Shown: piece by piece, positions 1 through 9,833 of the stretch
Numbering within the stretch: position 1 is the stretch's first letter
Layout of the letters: each line of letters begins with the position of its first letter
NCBI GenBank assembly: GCA_026545225.1
Contig: CM048845.1
Coordinates: 90,460,533-90,524,532 of the forward strand
Reading direction: 5' to 3'
Origin: Cornus controversa
Lineage: Eukaryota; Streptophyta; Magnoliopsida; Cornales; Cornaceae
Length of the DNA: 64,000 bases
Program-made: the position numbers and the translations under genes
Notes under the pieces: generated by a model
What the model was told of the DNA's origin: nothing
Database searches by the model: none
What the model saw: only the letters and a program-made list of their open reading frames with translations

Positions 1-2006
1 GGGTTTTACCCCAAAAGGCCCCATACCATTTGGAAAGAGCACATCACATATATAGCACATCTCCATTCCACACCCAGACGATGTGGGATTGAGCACCCTA
101 TAGCCTGCCAGTGTGGTAGCTCACCCAGTGTCTCGCACCCGTCGACATCACACCCGCCCACAAGGGTCACCACAATCCACCCCCCTAGGAGGCCCGACGT
201 CCCCGTCGGCACACTTCCGGCTGGGTCAGGCTCTGATACCATTTGTAATAGCCCGCTCCACCATATGGTATGATATTGTCTGTTTTGGGCCCAACCCGCA
301 CGGTTTTGCTCATGAGTTTTACCCCAAAAGGCCTCATACCATTAGGAGAGAGCACACCACATATATAGCACATCCCCATTCCACACTCAAGTGATGTGGG
401 ATTGAGCACCCAGTAGCCGGCCAGTGTGGTTGCTCGTCCAGTGTCTCACACCCGCCCACATCACACCCGCCCACAAGGGTCACCACAATCCACCCCTCTA
501 GGAGGCCCGACGTCCCCGTCGGCACATTTCCGGCTCGATCAGGCTCTGATACCATTTGTAACAGCTCGCTCCACCACATGGTATGAGATTCTCCGCTTTG
601 GGCCTAACCCGCATGATTTTGCTCTTGGATTTTACCCCAAAAGGTCTCATACCATTTGGAGAGAACACACCACATATATAGCACATCCCCATTCCACACC
701 CAAGCGATGTGGGATTGAGCACCGTGTAGCATACCAGTATGGTAGCTCGTCCAGTGTCTCGCACCCACCCACATCACACCCGCCCACAAGGGTCACCATA
801 ATCCACCCCCCTAGGAGGCTCGACATCCCCGTCGGCACACTTCCGACTGGGTCAGGCTCTGATAGCATTTGTAACAGCCCGCTCCACCACATGCTATGAT
901 ATTGTCCGCTTTGGGCCTAGCCCTCACGGTTTTGCTCTTGGGTTTTACCTCAAAAGGCCTCATATCATTTGGAGAGAGCACACCACATATATAGCACATC
1001 CCCATTCCACACCCAGGCGATGTGGAATTGAGCACCCTATAGCCTGCCAGTGTGGTAGCTCGCCCAGTGTCTCGCACCCACCCACAAGGGTCACCATAAT
1101 CCATCCCCCTAGGAGGCCTGACGTCCCGGTCGGCACACTTTCGACTGGGTCAGGCTTTGATACCATTTGTAACAGCCCGCTCTACCACATAGTATGATAT
1201 TGTCCACTTTGGGCCCAGCCCGCACGATTTTGCTCTTGGGTTTTACCCCAAAAGGCCTCATACCATTTGGAGAGAGCACACCACATATATAGCACATCCC
1301 CATTCCACACCCAAGCGATGTGGGATTGAGCACCCTGTAGTCTGCCAGTGTGGTAGCTCGCCCAGTGTCTCGTACCCGCCCACAAGGGTCACCACAATCC
1401 ACCCCCCTAGGAGGCCCGACATCCCCGTCGGCACACTTCTGGCTGGGTCAGGCTCTAATACCATTTGTAATAGCCCGCTCCACCACATGGTACAATATTG
1501 TCTGCTTTGGGCCTAGCCCGCACGGTTTTGCTCTTGGGTTTTACCCCAAAAGGCCTCATACCATTTGGAGAGAGCACACCACATATATAGCACATCCTCT
1601 TTCCACACCCAGGCGATGTGGGATTGAGCACCTTGTAGCCTGCCAGTGTGGTAGCTCGCCTAGTGTCTCGCACCCGCCCACAAGGGTCACCATAATGCAC
1701 CCCCCTAGGAGGCCCGACATCCCCGTCGGTACACTTCCGACTGGGTCAGGCTCTGATAGCATTTGTAACAGCCCGCTCCACCACATGGTATGATATTATC
1801 CGCTTTGGGCCTAGCCCGCACGATTTTGCTCTTGGATTTTACCCCAAAAGGCCTCATACCATTTGGAGATAGCACACCACATATATAGCACATCCCCATT
1901 CCACACCCAGACAATGTGGGATTGAGCACCCTATAGCCTGCTAGTGTGGTAGCTCGCCCAATGTCTCGCACCCGCCCACATCACACCCGCCTCAAGGGTC
2001 ACCACA
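1..2006 (-). mobile_element. Tandem array of a TRIM retrotransposon
   Basis: Seven LTRs alternate with six 69-bp internal domains in one orientation. LTRs: 1-174 (cut by the window edge), 244-487, 557-800, 870-1098, 1168-1396, 1466-1694 and 1764-2006. Internal domains: 175-243, 488-556, 801-869, 1099-1167, 1397-1465 and 1695-1763. Read on the minus strand, each internal domain opens with a match to the initiator tRNA-Met primer site (TGGTATCAGAGCC) and closes with a polypurine tract (AGGGGGGTGGAT). LTRs start TG and mostly end CA. No protein is encoded; short open frames here are chance. Two LTR length classes (about 244 and 229 bp) differ by one 15-bp repeat unit. The right end at 2006 is followed by AGATG; the left end is outside the window, so the target duplication cannot be checked. 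The element matches the definition of a terminal-repeat retrotransposon in miniature; tandem chaining by unequal recombination is inferred. Confidence 0.88.
194..209 (-). other. Stem-loop in the TRIM internal domain
   Basis: In element sense (minus strand) the sequence is CCGACG-GGGA-CGTCGG: a perfect 6-bp stem closed by a GGGA loop, which fits the GNRA tetraloop pattern. It lies between the primer-binding site and the polypurine tract and recurs at the same place in every internal domain of the array with small changes. Most copies keep pairing, some through G-T wobble; the copy near 1120 is weaker. The separate TRIM at 52180-52751 keeps the stem with an AGGA loop. A role in RNA dimerisation or packaging is inference only. 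Confidence 0.6.
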
Positions 2007-2947
2007 AGATGCTTTGAAAACACCACCTACGTGAGTGATATGGAACTCTTTTGTAGGAGTTTTGTTAGGGTTTCTACATATAATTATATATATAGGAAAT
2101 TAATATGTTGTACAGAAGGGTGGGTATGTTGTACATTATTTTTTCCAAATGTACTAGAGTTATATACACAAATGGAACATGTGTTTTTTTGGGACTTCAC
2201 CCTAAAAAAATATTTAATTAAAAAGAGTTTTTGCACTATTGGAGCGCTTTTTGATAGCCCAATACATATAAAAGAAGTATTAAAATGATTCTAATGTACA
2301 AGTATTTATTGAATGAAAAAATATTACATAGATGTTAATTTCAACAGAAATCTTAGGCTTGCTTTCTAAAAACTCAGTTAAGAAAATAAAAAATTGTACA
2401 AAAAAATCTAGTTGGTTTACCGTTCCTAACAACTATTTTATGAAAACTCAGTTAAAAAAATTTCTATTTTTAGAGAACTGTCTAAAATTATCTGAAAACA
2501 TTTTTTTATCTTTTGAATTAAACTGTTCTTTTGAATGACAATCTGAACAGATCATAATTTTCACAATTTGTATATGTATTTTATTTAAGAGAAGTACAAA
2601 AGGGTGCAAAAATAGGCCCGAAGTTCGAGTTAGGTTTGAGCCCAGCCTGAGCCCGTGATGGGCTAGGTTGGCTTGGCCCCGTCCTATTGGAGGATGGGTA
2701 GAGCTTCGGTAAAGGTGTAGTCCTTGGCCCAACCCATTAGTCCGCACACTACCCAGCGCTAGCAGGCAACCCCTCTTCCCCATCCCATTCTCCATAGCCC
2801 AATCCATTCCCATGTCTGGAGTGTGGTCCGACTGTTGCACCTGCATGGTCAATATGGCTTCATTTTACCACTCCAATTCTAAATTGCAATGGAACGGCAA
2901 AATGACTTATGAATGAGTCATATTGCTATATATATAAAAATTTATAA
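2007..2947. other. Intergenic stretch, no gene recognised
   Basis: AT-rich sequence with short poly-A/T runs. About 2600-2850 is more GC-rich and looks like a degenerate dispersed repeat. The stretch near 2350-2570 resembles 58430-58560 (runs of AAAACTC, AGAGAACTG and ATCTTTTGAATT type), so both may be copies of one AT-rich MITE. No splice-supported coding signal was seen. Confidence 0.4.
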
Positions 2948-3189
2948 GGTAAATTACATTGACCTCCACTAAAGTTTGATCTAAATACACGTGCTATCAA
3001 ACTTATGCAAAATGTTACACCGTACTCCTCCAAAGTTTGCTCCATTACTACAAAGATCCCTTCCGTCCAAAATTTCACCTTTTTCGTTCAAAAAATTGAT
3101 TGTAGTGACCAAAATGTCCATCAACCCAGCCGAAAAGACGCTATTACCCTTAGAATTGCATCAAATTACATGATCATCTTATTTTCATT

Positions 3190-3294
3190 AATAAAAATAC
3201 TCTTATCCCTCTCTCTTTCTCTCTCTCACCACTGCCAATATATATTTACCTATATATATATATATATATCTCACCACTGCCAATATATATGTAC

Positions 3295-3332
<38 letters not shown>
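3190..3332. repeat. Compound microsatellite (CT, TA, GA)
   Basis: CT-rich, then two TA tracts separated by a repeated CTCACCACTGCCAATATATA segment, then GA repeats. It lies inside the Mutator-like element. Confidence 0.85.
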
Positions 3333-3479
3333 ATTATTGATGGTGAATGACAGAAATCAGAGAGCTAAAGGGGCTGAGACAGTGGTGATGTTGATGATTG
3401 GCGTTGATAGATCGATAATAGAGGATTGATTGATATACGTTTGGATTTCGATTCGGGCTTGTGGTGGTTGTGTTTGATC

Positions 3480-3820
3480 GGAGGGGTTGTGTACGGTGGT
3501 TGTTGGTTTGAGGTTTGGGTTGCGGGTTTTGTGTTTGGCTTGTGGCGATGGTGGTTTTGGCGTTGATGGGTGGTGGTTTTGGCGTCGGTGTGCTTGGCTT
3601 GTGTATGGTGGTTGCTAGTTTGGGGTTTGGGTTGCGGGTTTTGTGTTTGGCTTGCGAGAGTGGTGGTTTTGCTGCTGGTGTGTTTAGCTTGTGTACGGTG
3701 GTTGCTGGTTTGGGGTTTAGTTTGTGGCGGTGGTTGCTGGTTTGGAGTTTGGCTTGCGTGGTTAACTGGTGGTGGTGGTGGTGGTTGTGGTTGTGGTTGT
3801 GGTTGATGGCAGTAGTGGTT
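3480..3820. repeat. G/T-rich minisatellite
   Basis: Diverged tandem units of roughly 55-60 bp built from GGTGGTTGCTGGTTTGG and GTTTTGTGTTTGGCTTG words, ending in a GGT run near 3765-3800. Strong G/T strand asymmetry produces long open frames on both strands that should not be taken as genes. Confidence 0.7.
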
Positions 3821-4184
3821 GTAGAGGACGGAGGTGGGGCGAACGTGGGCGAGGACTAAGGCATCTCTGGCAACGGGTCGGTGGCTATGGTGGGAGGAGG
3901 TGGTGTGATTAATGGCTGTATGTGTAGAGAAGAAGAAGAGGGGAAGAAGAGAAAAAAAAGTGTTTTCTTTATACATAAGCAATTTGGTAATTTTATATAT
4001 TCAGATATTTTATCAATTTTAACAATAAAAAAGGGTAAAACAGTCAAATCACTCAATTTTTAATATTTATTTTGTCAAATCCATTAGAGAAAAAGTGAGT
4101 TTAATAAAATGTATTACTTTAATGTAACGTGTAATTAGATCAAACATGGAGAGAGAGGTCAACGTAATTGATCCAAATTTATAA

Positions 4185-4609
4185 ATAGTGGTTCAGCCCG
4201 TTCGAAATTTGTAATAGTCTCGATTAATGCAAGCAACCCACTATCCTAATTCCCAAGGGCTCTAGGATTGGACTTCGATTTCTTAAAATTCCTTAGCTCC
4301 GGCCCGTTGACGAAATGAGGGCTCGGGATTGGGTTTCAAAACTGGCGATCCCGCCCGGCGCGTTATGCGGCGTTCACGAGGACGGCGAACATGTGCAGCA
4401 GCGATTGAATTCATGACCAATTTGTCCTTCTAAGTCCTCTCTCTCTCTCTATGTATATATATATAGACAGAGGTTCTCTATTTATTTATTGATATATATG
4501 GACAAGTTGTTACAAAATTTTCCAATCCCAGCCTATCTTCTTTGCAAACTCCAAACACACACACAGAGAAAGAGGGAGAAAGATCTGAGCTTCTTGTATT
4601 GCATCTGAA
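4185..4609 (+). other. Intergenic stretch ending in a TNL leader remnant
   Basis: Most of it has no recognisable content. The last part (about 4580-4609) matches the leader just before the start codons of the TNL genes at 9834 and 63580 (GCTTCTTGTATTGCATCTGA), so it is the 5' leader of the TNL pseudogene that follows. CT and TA microsatellites lie at 4437-4465. Confidence 0.5.
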
Positions 4610-6029
4610 ATGGAGTCCAAGGCCAAGGTGCGACATCAATCTGGGAGTTACTTCTATGATGTTACGCCCGCAAATGTGCGACATCAATCTGGGAGTTACG
4701 AGAAGGCCTTTTGCGACTACAAGAAATCTGAGAAATTCGATGACCCAACTATTGAGCAATGGAAGGAGGCATTGAGGGAGGTTGGAGCAATAAAAGGCTG
4801 GGAAGTGGAAAAAGAAGTTCAAGGGTAACCCACTCCTACTGATAAGCCCCTTCTTTATCTTCTTATTATTACTATCATCCTGATCATAATTATTATTATT
4901 GTTGTTATTTTTTTCAAAATTTATTATTATTGTTGTTATTCGAGACATGCTTTTCAAAGTAATTAAAAACTAATAACTATATTAATCAGTTGGACAGGAC
5001 ATTGAGAGAACATATTTTTATTGCTGTTGTTACTATTAATGCTAATCGACTTTATTTTTCGGTTGGTTATTAGTCTCATTTTATTGATTTGAACAGTGTT
5101 GCACCTTTTCTTCAAGGAAAAGAAAAAAAAGAAAACTGCAAGTCTTGGAGCTCACAAACTTACAGTGTTACTTTATTTCACTAATCTTAAAATAAACTAG
5201 ACTCAATGTTTAATTCAAAATATTTAAAATAAATAATTGTAACCTAAAATAAGAATTAAGGAAGTAACAGTTTTTTTTTCCTTTTATTATGTACTTCAGT
5301 TTCATTTTGGACACTAATTGTTTGTTAAATTTGCCCCTTGACATCAATCAGGTATCAAGGACAATTAATAAAAGACAAGATTAAGTCGTATCGATAAAGA
5401 TGTACGAATTGTTGGTATCCATGGCATGGGTGGTATTGGCAAGACTACTATTGCCAAGTACAGTTTCAACAAACTCTTCGAGAGCTTGAATGTCGTACTT
5501 TCCTTGCAGACATTCGAGAAACGACTAAACAACACAAGGGCCTTGTTGGACTGGAGAAACCGCTTCTCAATTACACCATAGATTTGGTTCGTGACTTTAC
5601 TGATGTTTATAGTGGAATCAACGAGATAAAAGACAAATTTCTCAATAAAAAGGTTCTCATTGTTCTTGATGATGTGAATGAAATATCTCACTTTGATTGG
5701 CTTGTGGGAAAGCGTGACTGGTATCGAAGCACGATCATAGTCACAACTAGAGACAAACATGTTCTAAATGCTCTTCAAGTTGATGGGGCTTACGAACCAC
5801 AATTCTTGAACACTGACCAATCTCTTCAACTTTTAAGCATTCATGCTTTCAGAATGAAGTCTCCTCCAAAAGACTTATATGGCATCCCTAAAGAAATTGC
5901 ATCCACAGTTGGAGGGCTTCCTCTAAATCTTGAGGTTATAGGTTCATTTTTATTTGACAAGAAAAAGTAGTTTGTGTAGATACTTTGAAGAAGTTGAAGA
6001 AAATACCAAATGATCAAGTCCAGAAAAAA

Positions 6030-6697
6030 ATTGAGAAAATTCTCGAAACTTGAGATATTCGTCATTGCGATTGACCCCTAAAGCATCGACAAATCGTGAA
6101 ACATGCTCTCGTGCATTTCTTTCTTTGCCATCAAATTGCTTGAACTTTGGAGGAGTGTATCCCTTAGGATATGGTAAACGCCAGTATAGCAGAATTATAA
6201 GGCAGCAAAATTTTGATATCCTTAACAGAATCCTTTTTGGAATTAAGGATTGTATATAGCTGCTCAATCATTACAAAAGAAGGATTTGAAAAAATCTAAT
6301 TATTCTGACAATTCTCCATTACGTTTAGAGGCTTGCTCGTAAGATCAGGCTCGGGTTCGAAAGCTGTCACAGATTTCAGGACAAATTTCAATCTATTGGA
6401 GCTGAAGAACCAGGATCATTTGGATTGATCTGTTGAGCATTTAGAAATTACAAAATCTGAATTTGCGTTTCTTGGATACTCATAAAAGTTTGCAGAATCA
6501 CCGGAGAAATAGAGGCTTGAGGTTATGGTGGTGATGACGCTGAGTTTTTTGTTGTCATTGTGGAACTGCCCGTGGAATATTGGTTGAGCTTCTGCATTAG
6601 GCATTTGAGAGGTTGAAGCCATTTGGTCTCCTTGTTGTTAGGAACGCTACAATCTAGTCATTGTGAAAGACAATCCTCCCCAGTGGAGTCACCAAAA
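6030..6697 (-). mobile_element. Ty3/gypsy gag start and primer-binding site (truncated)
   Basis: Minus strand, just inside the LTR at 6698. The primer-binding region is TTGGTGACTCCACTGGGGA. A gag-like frame starts near 6622 (MASTSQMPNAEAQ). Further in, at about 6240-6060, the block PYPKGYTPPKFKQFDGKE followed by REHVSRFVDALG is typical of plant Ty3/gypsy gag. The frame is broken between the two parts. The element stops abruptly at about 6030, where it joins the NB-ARC exon of the TNL pseudogene, so everything downstream of gag was lost. Confidence 0.75.
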
Positions 6698-8160
6698 TGT
6701 AAGTGAGTAAGTTCTATTTTGCTAAGAGGAATGACTACAACTATCAGGACCAGAATGGACAAATTGGAGTAAATGAACTGAGTAAATTGTGTGGGAAAAG
6801 TGAGCTAGGTGTGAGATGGGAGAGAGGGAAAGCAAGAGTGACTAGGAAAGGGAGGGGGCAGAATTGACTAACTGTCCTCACACCATGGTGTATTTATAGA
6901 CCTTAGGTCTGAGCCTTTGACAGTTGTCATCCTACGTGGCATGTTGCCATGTGTCCCTTCTTTCACCACCCTCGATCACGACAATGAGTGTAATTCTTTT
7001 TATTCCCCGCTAAGCTAATCAAGCATGTGAGGAATGCCATGATAGCGCCCCCCTAAGTTACCTAGCATGGCCTTCCAATTTATGCTCATAACCTAACAAG
7101 CCTACTTCTCAATCCTCCATTCCACACTCAACCCATCTTCTTGCTTGGGATCATAATGACATACGCTTTGTTATGACACCATAACCGCCTAGGTCAAATC
7201 ACAGTGCGCTTCTTTACCAAAAATGATCTAAGGACTGTTGCGATTTCATATAAGTTCCAACTCAAAGTTAAAAAGTATATAAGTTCCAACTCAAAGTTAA
7301 AAAGTAACATCGCGACCAGTTACTTTCTATCTTGAAAAGAAGAACTAGTAATCCCTCACATAGTCCCTACCATGAGAGTCATCACTTGGGGTCATGAGCT
7401 CGGAGCCGCATGATCGCCCATTCATCTATAAGTTCTTGTAGCCTTGGAGTATACCTAGCTAACAGTTTTAAAGTGTTCACCAAGTCACACCAGTGAAGTG
7501 AGTGCAACCAGAAAACATCCCCAAACTATATACCAAATCATACTCGCGAGAGCAGATTGCCCCCAATGCTTCCCCTATCCTCCGTGGGTTAAAGTCACCC
7601 GCGACTGCTTCCAATACCTTTGCGGGTTAAAGTCACTCACGACCACTTCGTGAGTTAAAGCCACCCACGACCGCTAACCTTCATGAGTTAAAGCACTCAC
7701 GATCGCTTGCAATATCATAACTTTCGCGGGCTAAGGTCACCCGCGACTGCCGACCTTCGTGAATTAAAGCACTCACAACCGCTTGCCTTCACGAGTTAGA
7801 GCACCCACAACCGCTTATTATACTATCAAAATTATCGTCTTCTTATCATCTTCAGAGTTCCCCCAAAACCTTGTCAAAATGCCATCCGTGTCCCGCTAAT
7901 GCCATGGGGAGTAATCCATAAAATGTCCTTAAAGCAACTGTTCATCTGAGAGTCTATCCAAGTCGCGAGAATGGTCTACTTGTGATTTTTTGGGTTACGG
8001 AGAGGGTCCACCCGTGACCTATTTCTCTATTCGGGTCGCGGGGAGGGTCCACCTGCGACCCATTTCTCTATTCAGGTCATAGGGAGGACCCCTGTAATTT
8101 TTTTGGGTCGCGAGGAGGGTCCACATGTAACGCATTATCCCATTCAGGTCACGAGGAAAT
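6698..8160 (-). mobile_element. Ty3/gypsy 5' LTR, minus orientation
   Basis: The inner end is TG at 6698, next to the primer-binding site. The sequence carries an array of CGCGGGTTAAAGTCACCCGCGACCG-like words (about 7560-7830). It is colinear in inverted form with the LTR at 47640-49376 and, in its promoter part, with the plus-oriented piece at 8165-8659. The outer end near 8160 is approximate. No protein is encoded. Confidence 0.65.
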
Positions 8161-8164
8161 CCAT

Positions 8165-8659
8165 CGCGGCCCTTTTATGGGTTTATATCATTCTTTTTTT
8201 CGGTTCGTATCTTTTTTGTCTGCCTTTGTTTTGATTTGTCACTCATTTTCATGCTCTTTGAATCCTTTTTTCTGTGCCTCAAGAGCCATGCTAAGTGACT
8301 CAGGCGGAAGCTGTCATGGCGTTCCTCGCGGGCTTGATTAGCTCCAGGGGAATAAAAGGAATTACGCTCATGGTCACGACCAAGGGTGGTGAAGGAAGGG
8401 ACACATAGAAACATGTCACGTAGGATGACAACTGTCAAAGGCTCACACTTGAGATCTATAAATACCCCATGGTGTGAGGATAGTTGGTCAATTCTGGCCT
8501 CCTCTCTCTCCTAGCCACTATTGCTTTCTCTCTCTCCCATCTCATACCAGGCTCACTTTTTTCACATAGTTTACTAAGTTTATTCATTCCAGCATATTCT
8601 GTCCGGTCCACTCAAGTGTTAGTCACTCCTCTTAGCAAAACAGAACTCACAAATTTACA
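8165..8659 (+). mobile_element. Truncated Ty3/gypsy LTR, plus orientation
   Basis: An inverted copy of the promoter-proximal end of the adjacent LTR. Shared blocks include GACAACTGTCAAAGGCTCAC and the TATA box TATAAATACCCC at about 8456. It ends TTTACA at 8659, directly followed by TNL LRR sequence. The two LTRs therefore sit head to head, the product of either two insertions or an inversion inside one. Confidence 0.6.
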
Positions 8660-9305
8660 CCATTGACTTGGGTCACTTTATTTTGTGCCTTAACAATGTG
8701 GGAATTCCTGTCCATATTGGGAAATTATCCAAGTGAGAGAAATTGACCTTGAAGTCTACCAATATTAGGGTTTAGAACCCTACAGGCAAAAGAGATTGGT
8801 ACCCTTCAAGTCTAGTTGATTTATCTATATATTATTATCTTTTGCCTACCTTTTGAAAGACTGTCATATCTGTCAAATTTGAAAATTTTGTTGATATTAT
8901 CCCTTGAAAATTACTGATAGAGTTTCGAGGACATGGAAAATTAGTCATTGAGAAGGTTGGATATACATGCGTGCAATAAGCTGGCTAACCTTAATATGCT
9001 TCAACAGTTGGGCATCTTTACTATCCTCCCTTGGAGATGAGTGAGTCCAAATTCCTTGGACAAAAAACACACCTTTCAAACTTGAAGAAGTTTAAGAAGA
9101 GTAGTCACTACTTTTTGTCCTGAACTTCATAAGATTCAAGGGCTTCACAAATTGGAGTCATTGGAATATTTGGGTCCGAATGGTTGCACATCCTTAGTAA
9201 GATTACCCCATCTGTCAAACTTGAATGTTGAGAAAAATAAAGCTTGTTAATTCCGATAAAATTACATGAGATTAACGGCTTTGAGGCTTGGGAAGCATTA
9301 GATTT

Positions 9306-9833
9306 TTAAGGTGTGTTTTCGAATTTTCTAAGTCAATTTTATATGGTTTTATAGAAATAATTTTGGCACTAAAATGTCATTTCAGAGCTATACATATTCT
9401 AAGTCACCGCCTGTACGGAATTAATATATTTGGTTCTCTGCATCGATCATGGTGGGCTGTCAAGTCTATTTATTTATGAATTTGTTTAAAGAAATTCATT
9501 GATGTCTATACATTGACTTGATTATAATATAGAGTAGGTGATCTGGGTCGGCAGTCATCGCCTAACAAAATGCTGCAAATCACTTTCCGATTCTTAATAA
9601 TAGCGTGGCCACTTGTGAATAAACAAACCTGAAAATAACATGAAAATAAGTTTAATTCTCACTTTCCAAAACACACACAGCAGATCCAAAAGTTGCCCAA
9701 ACTCATCTGAGCTACTTGTAGTATCTGAAATGGGCTATTAAGGCTGATAAAGATACTGTTCTGTACTCTTCATTGACGTCCTTGTAGGAGGCGAACCAAC
9801 AGGCCCTTAGTTACCCCATATTGTTGCCAATTG
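9306..9833 (+). promoter_or_regulatory. Conserved TNL 5' flanking module
   Basis: From about 9440 to 9760 this is colinear with 63260-63580 (+) and 45580-45300 (-), each directly upstream of a TNL start. The best block is GTGGCCACTTGTGAATAAAC at 9605 onward, followed by AAACCTGAAAATAA, then a CCAAACTCATCTGAGC block and TATCTGAAATGGGCT. A TATA-like TATAATATAGAGTAGGT lies near 9522. Conservation upstream of three TNL loci suggests a promoter and leader; the transcription start is not defined. Confidence 0.5.

Larger units (their letters stand above)
2948..4174. mobile_element. Non-autonomous Mutator-like element, about 1.2 kb
   Basis: The two ends are imperfect inverted repeats: the left begins GGTAAATTACATTGACCTC and the inverted right end begins GGATCAATTACGTTGACCTC; both continue with GTTTGATCTAA-TACACGT. 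The 10-bp sequence AAATTTATAA flanks both sides (2938-2947 and 4175-4184), as expected for the 9-10 bp target duplication of Mutator-like elements. The inside holds dinucleotide repeats (3190-3332) and a GGT/GTTTGG-rich minisatellite (about 3480-3820). A 205-codon open frame on the minus strand (3982-3365) is Pro/Gln/Thr/His-rich and simply reads the minisatellite. No transposase is present. Confidence 0.75.
4610..9305 (+). pseudogene. TNL pseudogene with truncated TIR, broken by a Ty3/gypsy piece
   Basis: Exon 1 (4610-4824) keeps the start codon and the C-terminal third of a TIR domain (VRHQSGSY to GWEVEKEVQG). The N-terminal TIR core is deleted and the VRHQSGSY segment is duplicated. A GT donor at 4825 and an acceptor before 5352 match the paralogues. 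Exon 2 (from 5352) has the P-loop GMGGIGKTT, kinase-2 VLIVLDDVN, RNBS-B TTRDKHVLNA and GLPLNLEVIG, but the linker before the P-loop is deleted, the frame shifts after it, and the exon breaks at about 6030. A retrotransposon segment fills 6030-8659. LRR remnants resume at 8660 (for example LSNLKILL near 8885) and fade by about 9305. No full protein can be made. Identity as a TNL relic is secure; the exact 3' end is not. Confidence 0.85.

Noticed and set aside
1-2006. Many overlapping open frames of 60-157 codons on both strands
   Set aside because: They read through TRIM LTR and internal repeats and recur with every unit; LTR, primer site and polypurine tract explain the sequence.
1-2006. Cassandra-type TRIM with an embedded 5S rRNA promoter
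   Set aside because: No 5S-like A-box/C-box sequence was seen in the LTRs; only the general TRIM layout fits.
3365-3982. 205-codon Pro/Gln/His-rich protein on the minus strand
   Set aside because: It is the translation of a G/T minisatellite inside a Mutator-like element; similar frames exist on the other strand.
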